Positions 1 to 13,100 of a stretch of DNA of 64,000 bases are shown here, in pieces. The DNA lies in NCBI RefSeq assembly GCF_902806685.2, contig NC_048563.1, forward strand, positions 4,369,098 to 4,433,097. The letters run 5' to 3'. The notes beneath the pieces are model-generated. The model did no database searches. It saw nothing but the letters and a program-made list of their open reading frames with translations, and had not been told where the DNA came from. Made by a program: the position numbers and the translations under genes. This stretch comes from Maniola hyperantus. Taxonomy: Eukaryota; Arthropoda; Insecta; Lepidoptera; Nymphalidae. Position 1 is the stretch's first letter. Each line of letters starts with the position of its first letter.

Positions 1-276
1 GTTTGAGTCTCAGTTGATGTCAGCATATTAAATGTACTAGGGCTTGATGAAACGCTTTCTGCACATCTAAAATTAGGCTTCGGAGAGTCGTAGAGACAAA
101 AACATGTTTGAGTCTCTTTCAAACAAGTCTGGTGATTGAGTTTGAGACGTGATAGTTTCTTTATTAGATCGACTCAAACCCAAAGAGAATATAATGACTA
201 CGTTTTACTCAAACCGAACTCTAATGGTAGAGTTTGAGTCTGCATATCTGATAGAGACACTGAGTCAGAAAACATT
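1..276 (-). pseudogene. Partial tandem copy of the 3' coding end of the ATMIN-like gene
   Basis: Bases 1-276 repeat bases 586-827, the part of the neighbouring gene that encodes several TQT motifs. The first ~118 bases are virtually identical, so the copy is recent. It differs by a small change near 120, an extra ~36 bases near 182-218 and scattered substitutions. Similarity resumes weakly near 325-350 after an insertion. No long reading frame survives. The copy runs off the left edge of the window, so it may be larger. Confidence 0.85.
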
Positions 277-488
277 GCTTTTTTTACTGGTTTTACGGCT
301 CTGGGTTCTAGCCCTTTTGAGCCTAAAACATTGCATCATCATCGCTATTTATTCAAACGTTTTTGCGGAGTGGTAGAATGTATTACTAAGGATTTTGTGT
401 TATAACTACAAAAATAAATAAATAAAAAACCATATCTGAAAATGACAGACATCTCAGAATTGCAAAACAATAACAACTAAAACCAATA

Positions 489-3400
489 TCATAAATCTTT
501 ATCACCATCATCATCAAAACAAGTTTGAGTCTCCGCTGACGAAAAACTCAAGAAATCATTATAAAAACTGCCCCTAAAGTCCAAAGTTTGAGTCTCAGTT
601 GATGTCAGCATATTAAATGTACTAGGGCTTGATGAAACGCTTTCTGCACATCTAAAATTAGGCTTCGGAGAGTCGTAGAGACAAAAACATGTTTGAGTCT
701 CTTTGATGCTCAAGTCTGGTGATTGAGTCTGAGATGTGATAGTTTCTTTATTAGATCGACTCAAACCAAACTCTAATGGTAGAGTTTGAGTCTGTATATC
801 TGATAGAGACACTGAGTCAGAAAACATGGCGTCATCCTCACTAATATTAGATTTTAATGATAACAAGTCTTCAAATACAGTTTGAGTTGACATCTCATCT
901 TTTTTCGTGTCATCCGATTTCTCAGCCTGCCAAGATGGCAGAGTTACATCGTTTTTGATATGTTTTTCGATATCTAACGTTTGAGTAGCAAAAGAACGCC
1001 TCGGACTGTCGCAGAAAAACTCCGATTTATCAGAATCTGTCTTATTTTTCTCTGTCTTAACCTTCTTTGTATTAACCTTACTTTCTAAATTAGATTTTTC
1101 ACCTTTTTCTAAATCTTTATCAGCTTTAAGAGAAACTATATCATTAATTTTAATCTTTTTTGCATCAAATTGAATGTCTGAGCTCCTTTTTTCAGCTTTC
1201 CTCTGAATCATATATTGCTTATGCAACTCGGGGTGCTTTCTTAACAGATGCACTAAGAAACTTTCATAAGTCTTAAAAGGTTTATCACATTCCTGACACA
1301 TGAATGTGCAATTACAGGTTTTCAAATGCCTGTTAAAATCTAAATTATTAAAAAAGCCCAAATGGCACGCGTCACAAATAATTTTATCTCGGTGTACTTT
1401 GAAAATGTGTTGATTTAGATATTTTCTGCCTGAAAAATGTTTTTCTTGGCCTGAACTTATATGGTACGAGCAGTTTTTCATATGGCAGTAATATTTTAGG
1501 TCTACATTAAAATTTTCGACTACTTTATGTAGTTTAACTAAGTGGTGCAACAGATCGGTTCGTTTTAGGAAGTTGGAGTTACAGAATAGACAAGGCAGAC
1601 TTATTTTCGAGTCCATATGAGGTGCAACTATTTTTATTATAAGTTGATTTTCGGTTAACTCTGTATGTATTAAGTTTTCTTGTGGGTCTGATGAAAGTCC
1701 AGGTTTAGAAGCATTGGACCAATCCAATGCTTCGCTGGATTGCTTTTTCTGAAACAAACAATTTTGGTCACAGTCACTACCATCATCATCCTCATCAACC
1801 GGCTCACTACTGAGCATGGGTCTCCTCTAAGAATGAGTATTAAAAAAAAACCGGCCAAGTGCAAGTCAGGCTCGCGCAATGAGGGTTCCGTACTACAGTC
1901 GTATTTTTTAGACATTTTGCAGGATAATTCAAAAACTATGATACATAAAAATAAATAAAAATCTGTTTTAGAATGCACAGGTGAAGACCTTTCATATGAT
2001 ACCCCACTTGATATAGTTATCTTACTTAGAAAATTGAAAATACTAATTATTAGTTTATGACCACAATTTAATTTTTTTTGTGTGATGTAACCACAAATTC
2101 ACAGTTTTCAGATTATTCCCCAAATGTCAACTATAAGATCTACCTACCTGCCAAATTTAATGATTCTAGGACAACGGGAAGCACCCTGTAGGTTTCTTGA
2201 CAGACAGGGTTCCGTTTTTCCTTTTGAGGTACGGAACCCTAAAAATGAAAGTTTTAGTGGCATACCTCCAAAGCCCCCCTCAACAACTCATCAGCCTGCT
2301 GACAGGTGGCCTTGAAGCTCCTGCACTTGTGTATGACGTCCTCGCACCTCACACAGAGCAGCAGAGACGGGTTGTCTGACGTGTTGACCTGGAACACAAA
2401 ATCAAATAGATTATTTAAAATCCATACTAATATTATAAATGCGAAAGTGTGTCTGTCTGTCTGCTAGCTTTTCACTCAACAGTTCAACCGATTTTGGCGA
2501 AATTTGGTACAGAGGTAGCTTGCAACCCGGGGAAGGACATAGGCTACTTTTTATCCCGGAAAATTTAAGAGTTCCCACAGGATTTTTAAAAACCTAAATC
2601 CACGCGTACAAAGTCGCGGGCATCAGCTAGTAGGTATTAGGTAATAAATTATTTAAAATCACTACCCATGTTATAAATGCGAAAGTGTGTTTGTTGGTTT
2701 GTCCTTCAATCACGTCGCAACGGTGCAATGGATCGACGTGATATTTTGCATGGGTATAGATAAAGGATTGTTAAAAACCTAAATCCACACAGTCGCAGTC
2801 GTCATCTAGTATTACATATTTATGTTATACAAATAAAATAGTCCTAGTTCATAGCCACGTCTAGACACGTCTCCTTTTTGGTCTGGAATTTGATCCAGAA
2901 CACACACCACTAAATTATTCATCATCATCATCATGATCAGCCTGTGGACGTCCACTGTTGGACATAGGCCTTCCCTAAACAGCACCACCACACCCGCCTC
3001 AGCCTTCCTCATCCAGGCACTTCCCGCCAGCTTCTTTATATCGTCGGTCAATCGTGAAGAGTGTATAGGCATCTTCTAGGAAAGCGCGCTCCATCTTAAG
3101 CTAGTCTATAAATTAAAAAAAAAATACAAATATTGAAAACCTGGATTCATAAAGTAATTTATGAATTATAAACAAACATTTTTTAGGTTTGTCTGTCACG
3201 GTTTGTTGCGATTTATAAGTACTTAAAGCACGGAAATAAAATATTTCATACACCCAAAATTATGTAAGGAACCCTAAAAGAGCGAGGCCCGACTTGCACT
3301 TGTCTGGTTTTTTATAACTGAAAGAACAAACGAATTCTTTGAATGTCTACCTGGACATTTGTGAGCTTATAAAATTCGTCTAATAAGCCCCATTCGACCA

Positions 3401-3494
3401 TGTTTTTCATCTCTCCGGACGTGGCTAAACATCCGCGACATATTAGAGACAGATCTATTGCACTCAAATCGTCTATATTCAATGTTGAAGACAT
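489..3494 (-). CDS. ATMIN: ATMIN/ASCIZ-like zinc-finger protein with N-terminal ZAD domain
   Basis: Three exons: 3494-3351, 2388-2266 and 1826-489 (stop included), giving 534 residues with all phases 0. The start is the first ATG ahead of the ZAD domain. ZAD zinc ligands are C19/C22 in exon 1 and C60/C63 in exon 2. Exon 3 carries clustered C2H2 fingers at about residues 168-287, including the 'KYYCHMKNC' and 'FMCQECDKPF' fingers whose order and spacing match vertebrate ATMIN (ASCIZ). It then has a lysine-rich segment and a tail with TQT motifs near 370, 403, 435, 466, 501 and 522, plus an SQTQ variant at 454. TQT motifs bind the dynein light chain LC8. In known ASCIZ proteins the fingers activate the LC8 gene and LC8 binding to the TQT array feeds back negatively, so a nuclear role in LC8 homeostasis is inferred. 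The ZAD is not in vertebrate ATMIN. A different ZAD zinc-finger protein with convergent TQT motifs is the alternative. Confidence 0.85.
1842..2246 (+). mobile_element. RepB interspersed element (GGCCAAGTGC...ACGGAACCCTAAAA)
   Basis: It lies in the last intron of the ATMIN-like gene and starts 16 bp from the exon 3 acceptor. It opens with 'CCGGCCAAGTGC', has the conserved AT-rich body and ends 'GGTACGGAACCCTAAAAA'. More than fifteen related pieces occur in the window. No protein is encoded. It is probably a non-autonomous element of unknown class. Confidence 0.75.
2425..2812 (-). mobile_element. Two RepC elements in tandem
   Basis: Two copies (2425-2632 and 2655-2812) of the family that reads, on the minus strand, 'CTAGCTGATGCCCGCGACTT...GGGATAAAAAGTAGCC...CGCATTTATAATATTAG'. 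The second is internally deleted. RepC looks like a short 3'-end element (LINE-mobilised or SINE-like). Confidence 0.7.
2925..3075 (-). mobile_element. RTE-type LINE 3' tail fragment
   Basis: The minus strand encodes the degenerate C-terminal motif 'DDIKKLAGSAWMRKAE' seen at the end of RTE-like reverse transcriptase ORFs, next to an (ATG)n-type tail. The same tail recurs at 5120, 31055, 34376, 47300, 49534, 50005 and 55385. Confidence 0.6.
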
Positions 3495-4127
3495 TTTTCA
3501 CATAATCCTTCTTGTTTTTCTTCACATTCTTTTTTATTTACTATCGTCTATCACAGCTTCACAGCAACATTGTTTGATTCATGATGTTTGACGTTTTGTG
3601 TTTTATAGTTATATGTCTGTGGCAATTTATACCTGAGTATTGGCAGCATTGTAATGGAAATTCGTTCTTTCTATTCAACAACAGATGGCACTTATGGCAA
3701 ATTGTCAAATGTCTTTTTTTTCTATCTTTATTTTCTCATGATTTTCTCTGTCTAATGTCTATGGTCAAATTGTTTACACCTGACCACAGGTTTACACAAA
3801 AAAATCGACGAAAGAGTTTTATTTGTGTTTTTTTGAACAGCACTAATATAAAGTATTCAAATGGGATATGTAATTAAAGGTAATTTATCATTGCCATAAT
3901 ATCCAGCCGGCCAGCATCTATTCTTTTAGTAATTCATTCTTCAATATAATATTTTGTTTTCTCACAGAAAGACTATAATTGAACTAATCAAGTGATAAAC
4001 TTATTAACTGTGATTGATACTGTGGATTGATAGTTGTTAAACATTTTCCAACGAATATGTGACATAGTTTCAAATTTAAAAAAAAATGGATGTTATTATA
4101 GGCTGAAAAGCATGAAAATGAATTGAA
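3495..4127. promoter_or_regulatory. Head-to-head intergenic region of two ZAD zinc-finger genes
   Basis: The first ATGs of the minus-strand ATMIN-like gene (3494) and the plus-strand ZAD gene (4128) are 633 bp apart. No coding sequence or recognisable repeat lies between them, so both promoters and 5' UTRs must be here unless untranslated exons lie further away. No TATA box or initiator stands out. Confidence 0.5.
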
Positions 4128-7100
4128 ATGTGTGGAGATATATGCAGATTATGCTTAGCAAGGGATACCCGTACTTTGACGATCTCGAACACTGTGTTAC
4201 AGTATGTTTATGAGAAGATTGCCGATGTCAAAGTAAGTTTTTAGTTCCATATCTCCAGAGAAAAAAAACCGGCCAAGTCAGAATCGCGCACTGAGGATTC
4301 TGTACTACAATTGTATTTTATCGACGTTTTGCACGATAAATCAAAAACTTTTATGCCTAAAAATAAATAAAAATCTATCCTACTTCAAAAATTGAAAATA
4401 CTAATTATTAGTTCATGACCACAATTTTTTTTTTGTTTGATGTAACCACAAATCACGGTTTTCAGATTTTTCCCCGAATGTCTGATATAACGTCTACATC
4501 ATAACAGCTATCTGCATGCCAAATTTCAGCCCGATCCGTCCAGTAGTTTGAGCTGTGCGTTGATAGATCAGTCAGTCAGTCTCCTTTACCTTTTATATAT
4601 TTAGATACTTTGTTTTAGTTCAGCTGAACTCCATACCTGAACTACAATGTGTGTGTTAGTAATATTTTATTATTAGTGTATTTTATTTTCCAAAAATTAG
4701 AGATCCCTACGAAAATGAGGTCAATGGAAAATGAGATTGAGTCAATGTTTACAGCTTGATACAACAAGCTGTACTGACTGAGAAAATAATGTTTGAGTTA
4801 GTTAGTTAATTAAGAACTGCCACGCTGCCGGCCCAATGTGGATTGGCAGACTTCACACACCTTTGAGTACATGGAAAACTCTCAGGCATGCAGGTATCCT
4901 CACGATGTTTTCCTTCACCGTTAAAGTAAGTGATATGTAATTTAGTAACGCACATAACTCGGAAAAATTAGTGGCGCATGGCTGGGATCGAACCCCAGAC
5001 CTCCCGAAAAGAAGGTCTTCATCACTCCAATTATTAATTAATCATTATGATTATTTTAATGATTATTATTTAGTTATTATGATATTAGTACAGATACCTT
5101 TATAATATTAGTAGTACAGACCGTGGCGTGTGGAAGTCCCTACAAGAGACCTATGTCCAGCAGTGGACGTCTATCGGTTGATGATGATGATGAGATACCT
5201 TGTTTGTTCCAGCTGAACTCAATACCTGAGCTACAATTAGTGTGCTACATCTGCCATGCGAGGCTGAGACAATGTTACAGCTTGATGAAACAAGCTGTAC
5301 TGACTGAGAAGCTATTGAAAGAAGCTGCCGTGCATGGTGTTCAGGTAAGGATTGTTAGCTTTTCAAAAAGATCATTAAAACATTTAATAAGAAAAAAGAA
5401 AAAAACCGGCCAATTGTGAGTCAGGCTCGCGCAATGAGGGTTCCGTACTATAATCGTATTTTTTCGACATTTTGCACGATAATTCAAAAACTATGATGCA
5501 TAAAAATAAATTAAAATCTGTTTAAGAATGAACGGATAAAGCCCTTTCATATTATGATACCCCACTTGATATAGTTATCTTACTTCGAAAATTAAAAATA
5601 CTAATTATTAGTTTATGATCACAATTTAATTTATTTTGTGTGATGTGACTTTATTGTAATTTTCAGCTAAACAGCATAAGTAAGATTCAAAAATGTGGTC
5701 TGGCTACATCCTCGGTGATCAGCATAAGTCTAGACCCAAACGTAGTGATACAAATAAAAGAAGAAGAAGAAGGAGAAGATTGTATCAAAGTAGAAGACAT
5801 TAAGGATGAACAGGATTTTGATGTTCTAGAACCAGGTATTTTTGGGTTCCGTACTTCAAAAGCAAAACATTTTATGGGACCACCACGGAAACTTCTTGTT
5901 GATTAAAAAAATAATTTGCAAATCGATTCAGAAACTTAATTTAAAAAACCGGCCAAGTGCGAATCACACTCGCGTCTGAGGGTTCCGTAGTACAATCGTA
6001 TTTTATCGACATTTTGCAATGATAAATCAAAAACTACTTACTAGATCTCGTTCAAACCAATTTTCGGTGGAAGTTTGCACCTACATCATATATTTAGTTT
6101 AGTTGTATCATTCTGTTATTTTTGAAGTTACAGGGGGGGGGACACATTTTACCACTTTGGAAGTGTCTCTCGCGCAAACTATTCTGTTTAGAAAAAAAAA
6201 GATATAAGAAACCTCAATATCATTTTTGAAGACCTATCCATACCCCACACGTACAGTGGCGTGCACAGGCCCGGAGCCCCGGGTATGCATGGGGAATGCA
6301 TCGCAAAAAAAAAAAAAAATTTTTTTTTTTACTTTTTTTTTTTTTTTAATTGATTGATGATACATACTACTTTAAGCCGTGATAGCCTAGTGGTTATGAC
6401 GTCCGCCTTCTAATCGGAGGTCGAGGGTTCGATTCCGGGCACGCACGTCTTACTTTTCGGAGTTATGTGCGTTTTAAGTAATTAAATATCACTCGCTTTA
6501 ACGGTGAAGGAAAACATCGTGAGGAAACCTGCATGCCTGAGAGTTCTCTATAATGTTCTTAAAGGTGTGTGAAGTATTCCTTTGCGAATAATATCTAATT
6601 TTACGTTAAAGGGAAAAGAAACAAAGTTTTGTCTAAGTACCTTTTGTAAACACACAGCGCCATCACAAACTTCACATGAATAAACTTCCATTTTCCAAAT
6701 AAGTAATAAGTATTCTATAAATAAACCTTTATACACACTTTTAAAATTACAAAACTAACTGGATTTTATTTACTTCACGTAGTTATATCCACAAAAACTC
6801 TATTTTTCACCAAAAAAAAAACAAAACACTGCACATTGAACGATTAGAAACAAACAAGATGGAGTAATAAGAGATTTTTATGCCAAAATATACCAAAAAT
6901 CTCCTTAAAAATTGAATTATTCATAAAAGCTATTATTTATTTTGCAGGAAATAGTATTTAATTTTTAAAGAACGATTGCAATTATCAATAAAAGGCATAA
7001 TGCTTTTAAATCTTTTATTCTTTTAAATAGTACGAGTTTTGGTTTATTTATTTGAATTTACGTTCGAAACATAAACTGGCAAGCTTTATCTTAGAATCTA

Positions 7101-10100
7101 AACCGTACTCAAATTTATGGAAAATAATATCAATAAATTAATTAAATTGAAAAGTATAGAATTATAATAAATATAGCTACTTATTTTGATTGTACTAGAT
7201 TAAAAACTCAAATGCTTACATGTACTTACGAATTTAAACTCCGCGCGGTATTGAACTCTCTTGTGATTGGACAGAAGTCGTGCTTATTTCGCCCGTCAAA
7301 AAGGGGTCATTTGAGGCACACATTAACAAATTCTAGGAGAAATGTCTCACACATCTAGACTTAGAGTTGCGTAATATTACTATACGTGTAAGCGTGGATG
7401 TGTGAGTAAAAGCACAACTGGATTTTGCCTCTGATGACGCGTCTCGTCGTCCGAGTCATGGGAGACGACTGATAGTACCGATAGATGGCGTTCACTCAAG
7501 GTTCATCGGCTAATGGGCTAAGCTTACACCTACCGCGAGCGACCGTGGTTCGTGACTGTGATAGTGCTATGATTTTATTGCAAGGCGCGGCGAGCTATTT
7601 GATGAATTTTCAATTATTTTTAAAAAAGATTCCAATCATTTGTAGATTCAAAATGCCAGAGCTTTACCAGAGTAAGCCAGGGTATGCTGAGCTTTTAAGC
7701 TTATATACTTTGCACGCCACTGCACACGTATGGGTTTGATGAAAAAAAAATTGAGTTTCAGTTCTAAGTATTTTTTTTTTTTAATTCAGATACAAGTTAG
7801 CCCTTGACTGCAATCTCACCTGATGGTAAGTGATGATGCAGTCTAAGATGATAGCGGGCTAACCTGGAAGGGATATGGCAGCTTTTATTAAACCCGTACC
7901 CCTTTGGTTTCTACACGGCATCGTACCGGAACGCTAAATCGCTTGGCGGCCCGGCTTTGCCGGTAGGGTGGTAACTAGCCACAGCCGAAGCCTCTCATCA
8001 GACCAGACCAGAAATTTAGAAATTATAAAATTCCAAACCCCTGCCAGGAATCGAACCCAGGACCTCTCACTAATAAGACCACAGCGCTCACGACTGCGCC
8101 AGGGAGGTCGTCAAACCCGTCGTCGTCAAGTATGGGGAAACCCCAAAATATAAATTTTTGTTTTTTGTTTTTTTTTCTATTTTTGTGTGAAAATCTTAAT
8201 GCGGTTCACAGAATACATCTACTTACCAAGTTTCAACAGTAAAGCTCTTATAGTTTCGGAAAAAAGTGGCTGTGACATACGGACGGACAGACATGACGAA
8301 TCTATAAGGGTTCCATTTTTTGCCATTCGGCTACGGAACCCTAAAAAGTTGGTTGGAAACTATGTCAAAAAAGATGGGTGACCGGTATTTCAAATTTTTA
8401 GATGGCAATGTGGAGTTAGATACGGATATTTATAAATCAGATTTGGAAACTCAAAATAATGAATCTCAAACGGATTCCGAAGACAATGTACCGCTTCGGA
8501 GTATACGGCTGAAAGTTAAAAAGAAGATCAAAATAGACAGGAACAGAATCAAGAAAACGAAAAATACAAAACATGGTAAAAAAAAAATTTTTTTTTGTTA
8601 TATTGTACTAGCTGATAACCGCGACTTCGTACGCGTGGATTTAGGTTTTTTTAAATACCGTGGGAACTCTTTAATTTTCCGGGATAAAAAGTAGCCTATG
8701 TCACTCTCCAGGTCTTTAACTATACCCATGCAAAAAATCACGTCAATCGGTTGCTCTGTTGCGACGTGATTGAAGGACAAACCAACAAATAAACGCACTT
8801 TCGCATTTTTATCCCGGAAAATCAAAGAGTTCCCACGGGATTTTTAAAAACCTAAATCCACGCGGACGAAGTCGCGGGCATCAGCTAGTCTAAATATATA
8901 AAAGGAAATGGTGACTGACTGCCTGACTGACTACACAAATTTTAAACCGGTATTAACTCCTAAGGGGGTAACCCTTAGGGGTTGAATCTTCAAAATTATT
9001 TTCTCAGCGGATGTCTACGTCATATTAGCTATCTGCATGCCAAATTGCAGCCCGATCTGTCCAGTAGTTTGAGCTGTGCGTTGATAGATCAGTCAGTCAG
9101 TCAATCCTTTTATATATTTAGATGAAGTAATATCCGCTTGATTTAAAAAGTTTTTTCTATCATTTTCCTAGAAAAGTTAGAAGCCAAAGAGATACTGCTA
9201 GATGAGAAGCAGCAAATGGCGGAACTTCTAGAACGTTCCAAATCTCTCAACTACCTCAACTCCCCATACAAATGTGATCTATGCTACAGAGGTTTCCGAG
9301 ACCCCAGTGCGTACAGCAAACACAAGGACAAACACGACCTGGTAGGTATGTAGATAGTTGTGATGCTCTTTTTGACAATTTTAACACGACAACAACACTA
9401 CAATCTGTATAATAAAGACAATTATAACAAAATTAGTATACGTATCTATCAACAGCACAACTTTCTTATATCGTAACTACACTAGATGGCGTTACATTAA
9501 ATTACATCGCGATAGAATAAAATTCAAGCACGATCCGAAATTATATATTTATAAAACCAATTTTTTTAGAAAAGTGGCCGGCTCGAGTGTAAAATCTGCC
9601 ACTTGCGATACAACACCAAGCAGGCACTGAACTCCCATACCGCCGCCGCGCATTCCAGACGATTCAAATGTACTATGTGTTCACATATTAGCCTTACCAA
9701 GTAAGTGGATAAAACTAGCATAATATGAACTAAATTAAAAAAAAAAATGTTTCACCATTCGAATAAAAATTTATTTACTGGTAGGGTGGTAACTAGCCAC
9801 GGCCGAAGCCTCCCACCAGACCAGACCAGAAATATTGAAATTCTAAAATTCCAAACTCCTGCCGGGAACCCGGGACCTCCCACTATTAATAAGACCACAG
9901 CGCCTACCGGCAAAACCGTGCCGCCAAGCGATTTAGCGTTCCGGTACGATGCCGTGTAGAAACCAAAGGGGTGTGGGTTTAACAAAAACTGCCATACCCC
10001 TTCCAGGTTAGCCAGCTTCCATCTTAGACTGCATCATCCCTTACCACCAAGTGAGATTGCAGTCAAGGGCTAACTTGTATGTGAAAAAAAAACATATATA

Positions 10101-13100
10101 AATTTCACTGTATGTTTTATTTTTACACCTTACACCTGTAGTGTAACCTAAGTTTGCAATAGAGAACTTGAATTTAATTTTTTTTTTTAGAAACCAAGCC
10201 GTGGTCCACGAGAGATGGCACAACGGCCATCAATATCCGTGCAAGCTGTGTGATAAGCGATTTATGTATGTATAATCTATTTATTAGAGACGCAGCGTTG
10301 GCAGACCAGAATAATAATATTGTAAATTGATCACTTGAAAAGAGCAAGCGCCGAGTTTCTTGCTGGTTCTTCTCGGTAGGAGCGGCATTCCGAACCAGTA
10401 GTAAATTAAACTAGTTGACGACTCAAAAGCACTTGTAAAAGTTTACTTAAATAAAAATATATTCTATTCTATTCTAATTTCCCAGAATTTTCAGCAAAAA
10501 TGTGTTTATATCTATTTCAGTAAACCAACCAGCTATCTCTCGCACATGCGCAAAGCTCACTCTAACTTGAGTGAGCACGTGTGTCACAAATGCGGAGAAA
10601 GTTTTGCGGGCAGGCACGGCTTACTTATGCATATGAGTAAGTCACACAAACACGACGATACGGTGAGTATTCTTACACAAGCTACCTCTCGCACCTGCTC
10701 AATTCAGAGTTCATACTTACTCAAGTGAGCACGTGGCACTCACAAGTGCGGTGAGAGCTTCGCGGGTAGATATATTCTACTTATGTATATGAGCAAGTCA
10801 CACAAACACGACGATACGGTGAGTCTTATACACAAGCTATCTCTTGTCAATGTACAAAGCAGACTTATTACTTACTCAAGTGAGCACGTGTGTCACAAAT
10901 GCGGAGAAAGCTTCGCGTGCAGGCACGGCTTACTTATGCATATGAGCAAGTCACACAAACACGACGACACGGCGAGTCTGCTTACATAAGCTATCTCTTG
11001 CACATGCGCAAACTATACTTGCTCAATTGAGCATGTGTGTCACAAATGTGCTTCGCGGGTAGATATATTCTACTTATGTATATGAGCAAGTCACACAAAC
11101 ACGACGATACGGTGAGTCTTATACACAAGCTATCTCTTGTCAATGTACAAAGCAGACTTATTACTTACTCAAGTGAGCACGTGTGTCACAAATGCGGAGA
11201 AAGCTTCGCGTGCAGGCACGGCTTACTTATGCATATGAGCAAGTCACACAAACACGACGACACGGCGAGTCTGCTTACATAAGCTATCTCTTGCACATGC
11301 GCAAACTATACTTGCTCAATTGAGCATGTGTGTCACAAATGTGCTTCGCGGGTAGATATATTCTACTTACGCACATGAGCAAGTCACACAAACACGATGA
11401 TACGGTGAGTCTTCCTTCACTACCTCTCGCACATGCTCAATTCATAGTTAATACTTACTCAATTGAGCACGTGTGGCACAAATGCGGAGAATATTTGCGG
11501 GAAGGCACAGCTTACTTATGCATTTGAGCAAGTCACACAAAACTCGATGACACGGTAAGTCATCTAACAATTGAGTACCTCATTAAGTCTGATCTCATTT
11601 TAATCTTGTAACTCATATTGAGTCTGTGCTCATTTTTATTGTGTAACTCATATTGAGTCTGAGCTCATTTTTATAGTGCAACTCATATTGAGTCTGAGCT
11701 CATTTTTATTGTGTAAGAGTCTGAGCTCATTTTATTCATATAACTCATATTGAATCTGAGCTCATTTTTATTGTGCCGTTCATATTGAGTCTGAGCTCAT
11801 TTTATTCATATAACTTATATTGAGTATGAGCTTATTTTTATTGTGCAACTCATATTGAGTCTGATCTTATTTTAATCTTGTAACTCATATTGAGTATTAG
11901 CTCATTTTTATTGTGCAACTCATATTGAGTCTGAGCTCATTTTAATCTTGTAACTCATATTGCCATTTCTAAGCCACGACTTTCTTCTTCTACCGACGCT
12001 TCTCCAATTATTGTTACAGGTTTGTTAAACCTGTAATAATAATAAATTAAACCAGTGGTAAATTAAACTAGTTGACGATTCACTTGTAAAAGTTTATTTG
12101 AATAAAAATCTATTATATGCTATTAGAATTGTTAACTGTTAAATGTAAAATTTGAAGCCTATCTTATGTTACTTGTACTCACTTCATAGTACTGTGTCTA
12201 TGGCTCAATGCCTTTTTCCTTTTTCGTGTGATCTCTGGACGCTTACGGTGGCATATACAGTACAAGTTGTAATCATAATTATTTAAATTAATTAAAGTTT
12301 TTTTTTAAAGAAGAGGGGAATAAGATAATAAGAGCCATGTTAAATGACTAATATTCCCCTTTCCTCTCCAACTAAGCATCAAGCTTGTGCTAGGAGTAGG
12401 TACGACAATAGTGCAACTGGCGGGATTTGAACAGTCGACCTTTAAGTTTTCAGTCCACTCCTTTACCGGTTGAGCTATTGAGGCTGGGTTATTAGCGAAC
12501 AATACTATTTTATTTACACACTAGCTGATTCCTGCGACTTCGTCCGCGTGGATTTACGTTTTTTAAAATCCCGCGGGAACTCTTTGATTTTTCGGGATTG
12601 TTGTCGTTGCTTGGTACCTACAATATGAATTCACTATGAACACTTCCTGAATCTTGATAACCCAGGCGGGCAGTAACCCTGCAGCATCAGGATTAAGGAG
12701 TTGAATCCAGAATTTTTTATGTGACCACGAAGTAAACTTTTTTTGTTGATTTTTAAAAAAAAATTTGCAAATCGATGTAGAAAAAAGAACCACCTCCTTT
12801 TTGACAGTCGGTTAAAAACCGATGACCTTGAAATATTTACGGAACAATCTTTAAAATATCCCCTTTTTAACAAAAAAAGAATGAATGAAATCGGACTACG
12901 CGTTAATGAATTACAACTCAGTATACATTTTAACTTTCGTCCCCTCTCCTACGGGAACCATGCTGAATTTCGGGTTAAAAAGTATCCTATATTCTTCCTC
13001 ATAGTATGACCTCAAATCGTACCAAGTTTCATTGGAATCCATTCAGTAGTTTCAGCGTGATGCGCGGCCGTGATACAGACAGACAGAAAAAAATTAGTTT

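Noticed and set aside
9341..9346. Alternative donor four bases downstream (GTAG|GTATGT) for the exon at 9172
   Set aside because: Using it puts the next exon (9570) out of frame with an immediate stop; the donor at 9341 keeps the frame.
10672..11965. Regularly spaced repeats that could suggest a CRISPR-like array
   Set aside because: The genome is eukaryotic, the units are directly adjacent without unique spacers, and the first array is derived from a zinc-finger exon.
12563..13009. Overlapping 76-88 codon frames on both strands
   Set aside because: They lie wholly in the RepC/RepE element, whose inverted copy at 17148-17640 gives the same peptides on the other strand.
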